The notes under the pieces are model-generated. The model made no database searches and was not told the origin of the DNA. It saw only the letters and a list, made by a program, of their open reading frames with translations. Below, one piece after another: positions 1 through 9,810 of a stretch of 64,000 bases of DNA (positions are counted from its first letter, which is position 1; every line of letters begins with the position of its first letter). Origin of the DNA: Clostridiales bacterium PH28_bin88 (GTDB lineage Bacteria > Bacillota > PH28-bin88); the NCBI GenBank assembly GCA_000987045.1, contig LAKY01000027.1, positions 1-64,000 of the forward strand, read 5' to 3'. The position numbers were made by a program, and so were the translations under genes.

Positions 1-30
1 AGGTCCGAAGCGGGAGGACAACACCTCCAC

Positions 31-1722
31 TTAACGAATTAGGGCTGCGAATCGCCCGCTAGCTAAGTATTCATCAAATAATTCTGCAGCCCATCTAGGT
101 TTAATGGGTACGATAAATGTTGGGAGAACTGAATCTATAATTTTGACAGGCCATAAGAAGCGTTCAATTTTGTTCAATATATGTACGTTTCCTAATTCCG
201 AGGCTTCAACTAACGATTGCGACATGTTCACCAAATATGCACTTTCAGCCAAGTAAACTGAGCTAAGTGACTTAAGGCGTCCAACAAGCTCCTTGGCAAT
301 CATGACATCCGCAATATTAAATTTCTCCCATTTCTTATCTTGGTGAAAAAAGTCGCTATCTAATAATGCTTTCTGCACCTCTTCTGACATAAACTGATCA
401 GTTACCTTGGTTAGAATTCTTTTTTCATGCGACGAGAGAAAAACTGTTCTGAAGACTAGATGTTTTGCCAATGTTGAAGATAAAGGCCCTCTGAGAACGC
501 GGAATATGGGTATTTCTAATTCTTTAGACTCTTTCCTTCCATATACAATGAGAGCAAGGGGTTCATCTACAGAATCCCTCACCAAATAAGTCTCATAAAC
601 GCCAGGGTTGGCCAAATAATTGCGAATTTGTCGCTGGAAATCAGCCTTTTTTTCTCTCTGAGTAAAGTTTTGAAATCGCTCTACTATCATTGTGTTTTCA
701 AGGCTTTTAGCCAGGTTTATGTGTATAAGAGATCCGGCAAGCCTAGCAGGTTGGTATTCAGATCCTTCAGTAAGTTCATCAAGATGCACAATTAGATCGC
801 AAGGGCGAATAATGGTCATGCCGAAAATCTCGTAAACTTGGTCCACTAATTCCAAGAGGAAGTCATCCCGAGTAACAAAAAAGTGTGCTCCAGCAGCAAT
901 TGCACGACTCAATTGCCGAAGATCTGATAAATCGCTAGGTTTCGTTTTGGAAGTAAATAAAGGCCGCAATAAATTTCTTGTTTTCTCAAAGGCATCAGTA
1001 GAGCTTTGTAGCATCCGAAAACCCTCAGCAAATTTACGCCACTTCTTAATTTCTGATAAATTCTGGCAACGGTTAATCTCGTTATATATTTCTTCAGTAA
1101 TACTTAGTGTTACGTTATTGGGCAAATAATCAGATAGTAACGATTTCGATTCAAAACTATCTGGATCATCTTCCGTTTGCAAATCGTAAAACACGTTTGC
1201 GTCAATTACCGCTACAATCTTTGACTTAACCAGTTCCTCTTGGTCGAAGGTAAATAAGGTAGGGTGCCCATGATCAATCCACCAAAAAGTTAAAGGCTTA
1301 CCGTCATAACTTCGTCCTGGTTTATCTGCTCTGGGGCTAAAACCCATACTAGGCCATATTTCACTCGCCTCGTAGTCTCTTCGGCACCAAAGTCCTATCC
1401 CCAAATAATCTTGAGTAATACTTCTTAAATAGCTAACCAATTCTTTTGCAACACCTTTTCCTCTATACGACCCTAGAACACATAAATGCACCACAATGAT
1501 TTTCATTCCGGAGACTCTATATATCAAATAACCTACACAATTATTGTCTGAGTCTAAAGCCACAAGGATTTGCTTGCGTAGGGCGTAATCCATAAAAGCA
1601 CCATCAGGTAAAAAACCAAGGGTAGCTCGATGCGGATACCAGAGCTTTTTGACTTCGCTTAGATGAGGTGAATTTTGGTCAATAGCTATAATATCAAAAT
1701 TGAACCCCCCAATAAGTACCAA
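31..1722 (-). CDS. GNAT acetyltransferase-PIN nuclease fusion protein
   Basis: The 563-residue protein has an N-terminal GNAT domain (about 10-150) with the acetyl-CoA loop SYRGKGVAKEL near residues 85-95. A PIN-type nuclease domain follows (about 165-310), with the start motif VIDANVF around D174 and a late acidic pair in VTRDD (286-287). The last 250 residues look like a second, degenerate GNAT-like fold, inferred only from the SSTLAKHL stretch and a DSDFF segment. The start is TTG, since a stop lies upstream in frame and no ATG or GTG intervenes; the ribosome site is poor. The gene is clearly AT-richer than the neighbouring restriction genes, which suggests recent transfer. PIN domains are usually RNases of toxin-antitoxin systems; a defence or toxin role here is inference. 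No antitoxin gene is visible beside it. Confidence 0.8.
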   Translation of the reverse strand: MVLIGGFNFDIIAIDQNSPHLSEVKKLWYPHRATLGFLPDGAFMDYALRKQILVALDSDNNCVGYLIYRVSGMKIIVVHLCVLGSYRGKGVAKELVSYLRSITQDYLGIGLWCRRDYEASEIWPSMGFSPRADKPGRSYDGKPLTFWWIDHGHPTLFTFDQEELVKSKIVAVIDANVFYDLQTEDDPDSFESKSLLSDYLPNNVTLSITEEIYNEINRCQNLSEIKKWRKFAEGFRMLQSSTDAFEKTRNLLRPLFTSKTKPSDLSDLRQLSRAIAAGAHFFVTRDDFLLELVDQVYEIFGMTIIRPCDLIVHLDELTEGSEYQPARLAGSLIHINLAKSLENTMIVERFQNFTQREKKADFQRQIRNYLANPGVYETYLVRDSVDEPLALIVYGRKESKELEIPIFRVLRGPLSSTLAKHLVFRTVFLSSHEKRILTKVTDQFMSEEVQKALLDSDFFHQDKKWEKFNIADVMIAKELVGRLKSLSSVYLAESAYLVNMSQSLVEASELGNVHILNKIERFLWPVKIIDSVLPTFIVPIKPRWAAELFDEYLASGRFAALIR

Positions 1723-1936
1723 ACTGTCACATTTACAGTAATCTTCATCAGTTTAAATGGGTTCAAAGCGTTAAACCCTTCAAAAAAAACATCTATGGAA
1801 GGAAACGAAAGGTTGCATGCAAAAATGTTCGTAGGATAAGCAAAACAGAATATAACATCCCCATTGCCCATTTGTGTACGAAAATCCTTTTTCTAGAATT
1901 AAGTAATCATTTCCAATCGGCTCAGGCTGCTACATG
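1723..1936. other. Intergenic spacer, AT-rich
   Basis: This spacer separates the type III Res gene from the GNAT-PIN gene. It holds only a small imperfect hairpin (GGGTT/AACCC near 1760-1780). A short open frame crosses it without a convincing start or ribosome site. I see no promoter I can defend. Confidence 0.4.
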
Positions 1937-4915
1937 TCACACCTCCTCCGCGGTCACCGCCACCGCAAACGGCACGCCCAGCGCCTCGAAGTGTTTTTGT
2001 CCGCAGCGTACCTTGTCAGCCTCGCCGGTACGTAGTTTCAGGAAGTCGCGAGTACCCTTGGTCTCGCGTACCAGATAGAGCGCATGGCCGTCGTGCTTGA
2101 GAATGGCCCAGTCGGGATTGTACTTGCCGACGGGGGTGTCAATCTCGAACCAGCCGGGCAGCTTAACGAAGAGCTTGATGTCCTCCCGCTCGTCCAGCCG
2201 CCGGGCGAATTCACGCTCCACTTCCGAGTCGTACACAACGTACTCATAAACCGACTTATTCACCTGCAGGGCTGTAAGGTAGTTGATCAGCTCCTCGTTC
2301 TTGAAGAGTAGCATCTCCCATTCTGCCGCGGCTCCGGTACCGTCAATGCGCTCGTACTTAATGCCGTCCACCAGCAGCCGGTGCAGTTCGTGCTTGAGGA
2401 TGGAAGCCACCACGTCCATGAACCGCTGAGGGTTGTTAAAAAACTCCGCCAGACGACCGGACTCCTTGAGGATGCGTACCAGCGTTGAACGGGTCAGCTC
2501 GGTTTCGTTCTGGAGGTAGGCGAGCACATCGGGAACGGGACGGCTGCCGTACTCCACCCGTTCCTCCGCCACGCTTACCGCGGCAGTGGTGATCCCGCCT
2601 TTTTCGACATCGAGCTGCCCGGCGGCCACACGAATCCACGGCTTCTCGATACGCTCCATGCGCTTGATCGCATCCACGGCACGGCGCACCAGGGTCTCCG
2701 TCTCGAATTCCACCCGGTAGGTGGTCTTGGGCTTGATACGCTCCCAAAGGGCCTGGAATTCTGGGCTGAGGGTAACTTCCTTCTTGAGCCGGTTGGGGCC
2801 GTCGTCGCGTTCGCGCCGGATGTGGCGCTGGATCTGGTAGCAGGAAAGCAGGTCGATCACGGCGGGCGTGAGGTCGCGCTGTTCCTCCGGCAGTTCCAGT
2901 TTGAAATCCTTGCGCTTGGGATCGAAGGCGGGCTGTATCCGCCCTTCTGTATCAAGTATCTTCTGCGCGACCAGCGCGTCGCGGATCGCCTCAGCAGTCG
3001 GGCGCCCGATGGGCTGCTCTGCACCGTCGACCACCCGCACTAGTTTGGCAATGGCGGTAATAGGTACTTTGCCAAAGGTGACGCCGCAATCTTCCTCGTA
3101 CTCGGTTTGCAGAGTCCGGGCAAAGTCCTCGTAGCTCTCGTTAGCCATGATGTAGAGCTTGTTCACCGATTCATCAAATACCCGCCGGCCATCCTGGTCC
3201 ACCGGCAGGCGCAGCCCGCGACCGATTTCCTGCCGCTTCTTGACCGCGCTTTTCGTTTCGTTGAGCGTACAGATCTGGAAGACGTTGGGATTGTCCCAGC
3301 CCTCGCGCAGCGCGGAGTGGCTGAAAATGAAGCGCAGTGGCTCGTCAAAGGAGAGCAGGCGCTCCTTCTCCTTCATGATCAGGTTGTAGACCTCGTCGTC
3401 GGCCTGGGTGTCGCCGCGGGTGTCCTTGAGCACCCCTTTCTTATCCTGAGCGAAGTAGCCGTTGTGCAGCTTCTGCACCGGCTCCCGGAGCCATGCCAGT
3501 TCCCGGTAGCGTTCGTCCCTGGCCAGGGCCGCCAGTTCCTCCTCGAAGGCTTGGGCAAACTTGCCCGGCACCGGCCGGCCTGATTCGTCGTAGTCGCGGT
3601 AGTTGGCCACGCGGTCGATGAAGAAAAGCGAGAGCACCTTAATGCCGCGCCCCTGCAGTTGCATCTCCTTTTCCAGATGCCGCTTGATGGTATGCTTGAT
3701 CTGGGCGCGCCACACATCCTCGCGCAGGCCGCCCATCTCCTCTCCTAGCCGCAAGGTACGGCCGTTTGAGAAGCGGATGAACTCGCTGCCCGGTTCGGCG
3801 TTGATCTCGGTCACCTCGAGGCCATTACGGTAATTGGCCCGCTCGTTGGAGAGCGTATAAAGGTCGGCTCCCTGCTTTACCGTAACCGGCTTCTCCTTTG
3901 GCCCGTCAGCCGTCTGCACGTGGATGCGCAGCTTGGCCTTGATGCCCTTCTTATAGTCGATCTGCTCCACACGCACGAAGGCGTCATTGGCCGCGCCCTC
4001 GGCCACAGCACTAGCGACCACGATCTGCTTCACCAGCTTGAGCTCGAAGGCGCGCACCGGGTCGAGCCGGTAGACCAGGTTGTACGGGTTGCGGTGCGTG
4101 GCGGAGTAGCGCAGGGTGCACAGCGGGTTGAGCGCCTTGATGGCATCATGCGCTCTGTCGGTGGAATCCACGCTCTGCGGCTCGTCAATGATCACGATGG
4201 GCCGCGCCGCCTGTACGAACTCGATGGGCTGGCGCCCGGAGAGCTTGTCGCTCTCCTTGTAGATGACGTTGCTCTTCTGCTCCTCTTCGGTGCCGGTGAA
4301 GTTCTTGCGGAAGGCGTCGATGTTGATGACCATTACCTGCAACATGTTGCTGGTGGCGAACTGCCGCAGGCGGTTGACCTTTTTGGCATCGTAAACGAAG
4401 TGCTCGAAGGGTAGGTTGTTGTAAAGGGCACGGAAGTGCTCAGCGGTGATCTCGACGTTCTTGAGCACGCCCTCGCGGATGGCCACGCTCGGCACTACAA
4501 TGACGAACTTGGAGAAACCGTAGCGCTGCGACAGCTCAAAAATGGTGCGCAGGTAGACATAGGTTTTGCCCGTGCCGGTCTCCATCTCTACCGAAAAATG
4601 CGGGCAACGGCGCGCCTGGTTGGCCGGGGCGTCGAAGAGATCCCAGTCCTCCAGGGGCGCAGCCGGGTCGGCCACCTCGATGTCGTTACGTAGCTGCACC
4701 ATGCGGGTGTTTTGACGCAGCTTTTCTCCGTCCAAGAGCAGCCGGTTGCCCATACCCAGTTCGGTGCGGTCCTGCCCCGCGAACAGCCCGCCCCACTCGC
4801 CCAGGTTGATGACGGCATACTCCGGCGCGCCCTGTGGTTGGCCCTCGAAGAGGTCGGTGACGGCCGCCACGGCGTCTAGCTGGAATTGTTGATTGGCGTC
4901 GAATTGAATCTTCAT
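1937..4915 (-). CDS. Type III restriction endonuclease, Res subunit
   Basis: This 992-residue protein is the ATP-dependent nuclease subunit of a type III restriction system. The N-terminal RecA-like domain carries Walker A METGTGKT (111-118) and a DEPQ box (IIDEPQSVD). A later IGRGLRLP motif corresponds to helicase motif VI. The C-terminal end carries a PD-(D/E)xK-like nuclease signature, NPDWAIL followed by RETKG, within the last 60 residues. The length is normal for the family. The start ATG has a strong ribosome site (AGAGGGGGG) and lies 14 bases after the Mod stop, so Mod and Res are co-transcribed and should form the usual Mod2Res complex. No frameshift is visible. Confidence 0.93.
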   Translation of the reverse strand: MKIQFDANQQFQLDAVAAVTDLFEGQPQGAPEYAVINLGEWGGLFAGQDRTELGMGNRLLLDGEKLRQNTRMVQLRNDIEVADPAAPLEDWDLFDAPANQARRCPHFSVEMETGTGKTYVYLRTIFELSQRYGFSKFVIVVPSVAIREGVLKNVEITAEHFRALYNNLPFEHFVYDAKKVNRLRQFATSNMLQVMVINIDAFRKNFTGTEEEQKSNVIYKESDKLSGRQPIEFVQAARPIVIIDEPQSVDSTDRAHDAIKALNPLCTLRYSATHRNPYNLVYRLDPVRAFELKLVKQIVVASAVAEGAANDAFVRVEQIDYKKGIKAKLRIHVQTADGPKEKPVTVKQGADLYTLSNERANYRNGLEVTEINAEPGSEFIRFSNGRTLRLGEEMGGLREDVWRAQIKHTIKRHLEKEMQLQGRGIKVLSLFFIDRVANYRDYDESGRPVPGKFAQAFEEELAALARDERYRELAWLREPVQKLHNGYFAQDKKGVLKDTRGDTQADDEVYNLIMKEKERLLSFDEPLRFIFSHSALREGWDNPNVFQICTLNETKSAVKKRQEIGRGLRLPVDQDGRRVFDESVNKLYIMANESYEDFARTLQTEYEEDCGVTFGKVPITAIAKLVRVVDGAEQPIGRPTAEAIRDALVAQKILDTEGRIQPAFDPKRKDFKLELPEEQRDLTPAVIDLLSCYQIQRHIRRERDDGPNRLKKEVTLSPEFQALWERIKPKTTYRVEFETETLVRRAVDAIKRMERIEKPWIRVAAGQLDVEKGGITTAAVSVAEERVEYGSRPVPDVLAYLQNETELTRSTLVRILKESGRLAEFFNNPQRFMDVVASILKHELHRLLVDGIKYERIDGTGAAAEWEMLLFKNEELINYLTALQVNKSVYEYVVYDSEVEREFARRLDEREDIKLFVKLPGWFEIDTPVGKYNPDWAILKHDGHALYLVRETKGTRDFLKLRTGEADKVRCGQKHFEALGVPFAVAVTAEEV

Positions 4916-4929
4916 GCGTCACCCCCCTC

Positions 4930-6810
4930 TCACACCGTCTTGAAGCTGGTGACGCCCTTGGTCTTGAAGATCTGCACCGCGTTGGCCTTGAGCTGGTCGT
5001 TGCCGGCGAAGCCCTCATCCAGGCAGACCACCCGCTCTGGTCTCCTCCCGGCCATGGCGCGGATAAGTTCCAGCGTCAACTGCCGCTCCAGGCAGATGAA
5101 GAGCGCGCCCTCCGCCACGCTGTAGACCGTCTTGCCCGCAAGCTGGAGCGTCTCCACCGGAGCAGTAAGGGGGAAGCCGCTCTTGAGCAGGATCTCGTAG
5201 AGGATGTCCTCTTGCGTACGCCCTTCGCGGATGTGGTCGATGTGCAGTTCGATCTGCCGGACCAGGGCCTGCTCGTCGTGCGGTACATCGGCGTTCCAGG
5301 GCTTGAAGTTGGACTCGGCCAGCTTGAAGACGCGGAACCCGCGGTCCTGTTTTGGCCCGTTTTCGTCGAACAGGCCGGGTTCCCTGGCGGCATCCTCGTC
5401 GTTTAGCTTCTTGATGACACGCCGGACGCGCTCCTTGCATATCTCGGCGATAGTCGGGTAGTCATCGCGCCCTGTGGGTTCAGGGAGTTGCACGAGGATG
5501 AACTTGCGGTTGCCGCTGTCCTGCTTGTTCAGGTCGAGGACGGCATGGGCGGTGGTACCAGAGCCGGCGAAGAAGTCGAGGACAATGTCTGAGCCGTCCG
5601 TCGCAATTTCCATCATTCTTCGCACGAGTGATGGTGGCTTCGGAGTCTCAAAAACTGCCACACCATCAAATAAGTCGATAAGTTCCTTCTTTGCTGCATC
5701 ATTGGTACCTACCTCGCTCGCGGTCCAGAGCGTTTGTGGAGTCAGCCCTCCCTTCGCCTCGGACAGAAATACCTTTCGGCGGGGTACATTGTTGCCGGAC
5801 TCCCCAAACCATACACGGTTGTCTGCAATTAACTCTTCCATGCGGGACTTGGTCACGACCCAACATCTCCCTGTGGGTGGGTCGATAATACGGCCTCCAG
5901 GTGTAGCAATCGAGTAGAACTGCTCCTTTGTCGCGTGCCCCGCCTGAGCGTTGAGAGACACTGACTGCCAAAGCCCACGGGGATCGTTATCTGGATTGGC
6001 GTAGCGGCTCCGGGCTTCATCGGTCAACGGTAATAGATTGCGGGCTTGCTCGAAATCTTCCTTGTTCCTTGCAACGCAAAGCACGTACTCGTGGTTGAAG
6101 GAAAAGACACGGCGATTCTCACGCGTCGTCCTCTTCTCCCAAATAAAGTTCGCGATGAAGTTCTCTTCGCCAAACACTTCATTCGTCAATGCCCTTAGAT
6201 TAGAAAGTTCGTTATCATCAATGCTGATGAATATCACTCCATCCTCTCTTAGCAGATTCCTCGCCAGATACAGCCGCGGGTACATCATGTTCAGCCACTT
6301 GGAGTGAAACCGGCCGTCCGTGTCCGTATTGGTGCTGAACTTCTTCCCCTGGGCATCAACCTGCCCGGTGTATTCCAGGTAGGTCTGCAAGGACTCAGTG
6401 TAATTATCGGGGTAGATGAAGTCGTTGCCTGTGTTGTAAGGTGGATCAATGTAAATCATTTTCACCTTGCCCAGGTAGGATTTCTGCAGTAGCTTGAGCA
6501 CTTCCAGGTTGTCGCCCTCGATGATGAGGTTCTCAGTAGTGTCGAAGTTGACGCTCTCCTCCGGGCACGGCAGCAGCGTCCCCAGGCTCGGGGTTTGGAT
6601 GGTCTTGAAGCAGTCGGTCTTGCCCGGCCAGTTCATGCCGTAGCGCTCCTTACCCACGTCCATCATCTCGCCCAGGGCGAGCTTTAGACGCTCGAAGTCG
6701 ATCTTGCCGCCCTCGGTGCGAACCTCGGGGAAGAGGCGCAGCAGTTCCTGCCGCTTGTCTTCGGCGATATCGAAAGAACGCAGGTCGAGTTTTTCAGGTT
6801 GGTCGGACAT
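4930..6810 (-). CDS. Type III restriction-modification adenine methyltransferase, Mod subunit
   Basis: This is an N6-adenine DNA methyltransferase of the beta class. The catalytic motif IV DPPYNTG is near residue 122, and the AdoMet motif I DFFAGSGTT lies much later, the order expected for Mod proteins. The long middle segment is the likely target-recognition region. Two starts are possible. ATG at 6810 follows GAGGG and begins MSDQPEKLDL, which resembles family N-termini. ATG at 6843 overlaps the upstream stop as ATGA and would add 11 residues. The gene appears intact and pairs with the Res gene downstream. It modifies the host site and guides Res in the complex. Confidence 0.93.
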   Translation of the reverse strand: MSDQPEKLDLRSFDIAEDKRQELLRLFPEVRTEGGKIDFERLKLALGEMMDVGKERYGMNWPGKTDCFKTIQTPSLGTLLPCPEESVNFDTTENLIIEGDNLEVLKLLQKSYLGKVKMIYIDPPYNTGNDFIYPDNYTESLQTYLEYTGQVDAQGKKFSTNTDTDGRFHSKWLNMMYPRLYLARNLLREDGVIFISIDDNELSNLRALTNEVFGEENFIANFIWEKRTTRENRRVFSFNHEYVLCVARNKEDFEQARNLLPLTDEARSRYANPDNDPRGLWQSVSLNAQAGHATKEQFYSIATPGGRIIDPPTGRCWVVTKSRMEELIADNRVWFGESGNNVPRRKVFLSEAKGGLTPQTLWTASEVGTNDAAKKELIDLFDGVAVFETPKPPSLVRRMMEIATDGSDIVLDFFAGSGTTAHAVLDLNKQDSGNRKFILVQLPEPTGRDDYPTIAEICKERVRRVIKKLNDEDAAREPGLFDENGPKQDRGFRVFKLAESNFKPWNADVPHDEQALVRQIELHIDHIREGRTQEDILYEILLKSGFPLTAPVETLQLAGKTVYSVAEGALFICLERQLTLELIRAMAGRRPERVVCLDEGFAGNDQLKANAVQIFKTKGVTSFKTV

Positions 6811-6839
6811 GGCTAATCCCTCACTTGTTGTCTTATTGT

Positions 6840-7718
6840 TCATGTCAGGCTCCACCGCAAGGTAAAGAGCCGATCCTCTTCGATGCGCTGTTCCAGGCGG
6901 CGGCTGATCTCGTCAAGTAACGCGTCTTTTTGCCGGTCGATCTCGCGGCTGGCCGCGTCGTAGGCGCGCCAGGCTTCCTCACGCTTTGCTTCGAGCGTGC
7001 GAATGGCGCGCTGCCGCTCCAGCTTCTCGGGGAGCGTGGGAGCCAGCCGTGCCGCTTTCTTCGCTTCTTTCAGCGCCTCGTCCAGCTCCGCCAGGTCAGC
7101 CTTGAGGGAGGCGCGGCGGTCTTCGGCCCAGCAGTCGAGCTTGTCCATTTCGGTATCGAACCATCGGCCGTTGCGGGCGGTCATCTCTTCCAGCAACGCT
7201 TGCCGGCGGCGCGCCCGGGCTTCGTCAAGAACGGCGGCGACCGCTGCGGGCAGCGTGCACGGGCCGCCCTGCGTCGCCGGAAGGTCGAAGAGGCGGCGGC
7301 ACTGCGCTTCTTCCAGCGCCATGCCGTCATCGGTCAATCCGGCAAAGACCAGCAGGTCCTCGGTTTCCAGCGCGCTCATGGTGAGGTGCACGCATAACAT
7401 CCAGCCGCTTTGGCCGCGCAGGGGTTCCAGAATGGCGATGTTCTTGCCACTGCCGGCGTAATCGAACGTCAGCTCCGCGGGCGGCGTGGCGACGGTCTTG
7501 CCCCGTTCCAGCACGCGCTGCGCCAGCGGATGCCCGACGCGATAGGTGTTGGCATCTTGCACGTGCTTACCCATGCGGTACGGCCCCGGATGGATGGCCT
7601 CGCCGGGAAACGGATTGGTGTGCAGGGTAAAGCTATATTCGTGGTCGTCGAAGCGCGCGTAGTCCGCCAGTAGATGGCGGGTGAGCCGCCAAAGCTGTTC
7701 GTTGAAGCGGTCGAGCAC
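6840..7718 (-). pseudogene. C-terminal remnant of the SNF2-type helicase
   Basis: These 292 residues match the C-terminal part of large SNF2-like helicases found in restriction islands; they end in a charged coiled-coil rich in E, K and R. The frame is the same as that of the helicase fragment upstream. The two are separated by a TAG codon followed directly by in-frame helicase-like sequence (RDAREKLLDNFDQEV). The GTG at 7718 has no good ribosome site, so this piece may not be translated on its own. Its stop overlaps a possible Mod start as ATGA (6840-6843). Confidence 0.75.
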
Positions 7719-7793
7719 GTCGTGGCTCTGGATGCGTACCTTCTCGACGACTTCCTGGTCGAAGTTGTCCAGTAGCTTCTCGCGGGCGTCGCG

Positions 7794-9110
7794 CTACATG
7801 ACAGCTTTGTGCTGAAGCGTAGCCGCACCCTTGTTCTTCTGCGCCTCAGCGGCGGCGGCGAAACCCCGGCGCAGGGCGGTGAGCAACACCTCGCCCTTGG
7901 AGTTTCTGATGATCGATTTGGCAAGGTCGTGGAATTGCCGAAGCTGTTCCATTTCCTGCCGCAGTTCCACCAATTGCTCGGGCGTGAGGCGTGCCTGTTC
8001 GGGCTTGGCAGCACCGGTGTCGTCGTCCTCCCACTCGTCGGCCAGCTCGTCGAGTTGCTCCCAGTCCTGCGATAGTCCCTCCGGCGGAGTTTCGACGGCC
8101 TCAGCGGCAGCTGCCGCCGCTTCCAGCCGGTACAGGAGCCCCTCGAGTGTGCCCGAGATGGCGTAGGTGGACGAGGCGAGCAGCTTGCGCAGGATCAGCG
8201 TCATGAGCTGGCGCTGGCTGGCCGGAAGGGCGTAGAGTGTTGGTCGCTGTAGGTAGTCCGAAACGAGATCATAGAGCCGCTGTTCGTCTTCGGAGGGGAC
8301 AAACTCCTGCACCAGCGCATGACGGTTGGTGTACTTCACATACTCCAGCACCTGCCGCCGCAGCGTGCGCTTGCAGAGGGGCTTGAGGCGCTCCTTCAGT
8401 TCGGTAAAATCAGCGTCGTCACCGAGGCGGGCAAAGCGGGCGCGGTAGCTCTTCAGATCACCGAAAGCGAAGTCGTCGATGATGCTCACCAGCCCGTAGA
8501 GTTCCAGCAGCGAGTTCTGCAGCGGCGTGGCCGTGAGCAGCACCTTGGGAAACGGGGCCACTGCCTGCTTGACGGAGAGGGCGATCTTGCTCGTGTTTTT
8601 ATAAACATTACGCAGCCGGTGTGCTTCATCGATGACGACCAGATCCCATGCTGTCTGCCGGAGATAGGGCTCCTTGGTCCGCGCAAACTGATACGAGCAG
8701 AGAACGATGGCGTCTTGCTGGAACGGGTTCAGATTACCGGCCCGGATGGTCTCGTTGAAGCTGCGAGCTTCGAGAATCACCGAAGGCAGGTAGAACTTGT
8801 CAGCGAGCTCCTGCTCCCACTGCTTGCGCAGGTTGGCCGGCACGATCACCAGCAACCGGCGCTTGCGCTCGGCCCATTTCTGCGCAAGCAAGAGGCCGGC
8901 CTCGATGGTCTTACCCAGGCCGACCTCGTCGGCGAGGATTGCGCCTTTAGAGAAGGGGCTGCGGAAAGCAAAAAGCGCCGCCTCGACCTGGTGCGGATTA
9001 AGGTCTACCTGCGCATCGGCAAGCACTGTGGCGAGCTTCTCAACACTATCAGAGGCGCAGCGCTTCGTGAGCTCGTGAGCGAAGTACTTGGCGTGGTAAT
9101 CGGTGCTCAT
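7794..9110 (-). CDS. SNF2-type DEAD/DEAH helicase, truncated N-terminal part
   Basis: This 438-residue fragment holds the first RecA-like domain. Walker A is DEVGLGKT (61-68), the Walker B box is DEAH (161-164) and motif III is [10 protein letters not shown] (191-200). An acidic linker and the start of the second domain follow (QHKAV). There the protein stops at TAG, and the next in-frame residues belong to the far C-terminal region. The second RecA domain with motifs V and VI, about 200-250 residues in full-length relatives as I recall them, is missing. Without it the ATPase should not work. The ATG overlaps the stop of the HsdM fragment (ATGA, 9107-9110). It once probably worked with the neighbouring restriction genes. 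Confidence 0.85.
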   Translation of the reverse strand: MSTDYHAKYFAHELTKRCASDSVEKLATVLADAQVDLNPHQVEAALFAFRSPFSKGAILADEVGLGKTIEAGLLLAQKWAERKRRLLVIVPANLRKQWEQELADKFYLPSVILEARSFNETIRAGNLNPFQQDAIVLCSYQFARTKEPYLRQTAWDLVVIDEAHRLRNVYKNTSKIALSVKQAVAPFPKVLLTATPLQNSLLELYGLVSIIDDFAFGDLKSYRARFARLGDDADFTELKERLKPLCKRTLRRQVLEYVKYTNRHALVQEFVPSEDEQRLYDLVSDYLQRPTLYALPASQRQLMTLILRKLLASSTYAISGTLEGLLYRLEAAAAAAEAVETPPEGLSQDWEQLDELADEWEDDDTGAAKPEQARLTPEQLVELRQEMEQLRQFHDLAKSIIRNSKGEVLLTALRRGFAAAAEAQKNKGAATLQHKAVM

Positions 9111-9433
9111 ACGCCCAGATTCCCCTCGATGCCCCGGATGGCCAGGTTCATCTTTGATAGCCGCCAGGCGGTGGGGTTGGATTCCTGTCCGTAGATAGAA
9201 ATATCACCCTTGCGTCCGCCATGTTTTTCAGTGAACCTTTCGCTCTGCATAAACATACCGCCCGAGCCACAGCAAGGGTGGGAGACCCGGCCCTTGTAGG
9301 GCGCGATCATTTCCACCAGGAGTTTCACAATACAGCCAGGCGTATAGAACTGGCCACCCTTCCTGTCCTCGGCGCTGGCAAACCGGCCCAGGAAGCCGTT
9401 TTTTCTTTTCTCGCAGTTTCTCTTGTTTGACAT
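9107..9433 (-). pseudogene. Type I restriction-modification HsdM fragment
   Basis: The 108 residues match the middle of an HsdM adenine methyltransferase: a GGQFYTP segment, then the AdoMet loop PCCGSGGMF, then ISIYGQESN and KMNLAIRGI. Normal HsdM proteins are about 500 residues, so both ends are gone, including the NPPF catalytic motif. The residue before the AdoMet loop is H instead of the usual D. The first 20 residues are unlike HsdM and probably arose at a junction. A weak GGGGG ribosome site precedes the ATG. It is almost certainly inactive. Confidence 0.85.
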
Positions 9434-9810
9434 GAGTATTTTACCCCCGAAAATCAGCTGGTTGTAATTACTCTTGCCTGAAGGTCGAGGTCGGCATAAT
9501 GATGACCGCCTTTTGGGTCTACCCTTTTGGACCTAATTTCGCAAGGGAATAGACCGTTATTATGCACAATAAAAAGCACCTGCCAGGAAACACAGACTAT
9601 GGATATTCTAACCAATTCGGCAAGAATCCTTAAAATCCTGCCCAGCGAAGACAAAGATCCCAGGCGTACAAAAAGCCCGTCAGGCGGCAAAAGCCACTCG
9701 ACGGGTATACAGTAGCAATACGTCCGCAAGATCATTTGGTGATTTCAATCAGTTCGGTTTTGAGGCTCTAAATAACTTTTTTTGGCCAGTCTATTACAAT
9801 GATCCGCTAT
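9434..9810. other. Intergenic region between HsdM remnant and CRISPR operon
   Basis: I find no credible gene in this 377-base stretch. It contains the likely terminator of the CRISPR effector operon (9670-9705). Open frames crossing it lack ribosome sites and show no family features. No CRISPR-type repeats are visible. Confidence 0.5.
9670..9705 (-). terminator. Terminator of the type III CRISPR operon
   Basis: On the minus strand a stem CCCGTC/GACGGG with an inner GGC/GCC pair and TTTT loop is followed by CTTTTTG. It lies about 105 bases after the last RAMP gene stop. Confidence 0.7.

Noticed and set aside
1686..1871. A 61-residue frame upstream of the GNAT-PIN gene
   Set aside because: It overlaps the GNAT-PIN start in another frame, has no ribosome site and no recognisable content, so it cannot be called an antitoxin.
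9434..9810. A possible CRISPR array or leader next to the effector operon
   Set aside because: No direct repeats of 24-40 bases with spacers could be found here or at 17,386-17,967.
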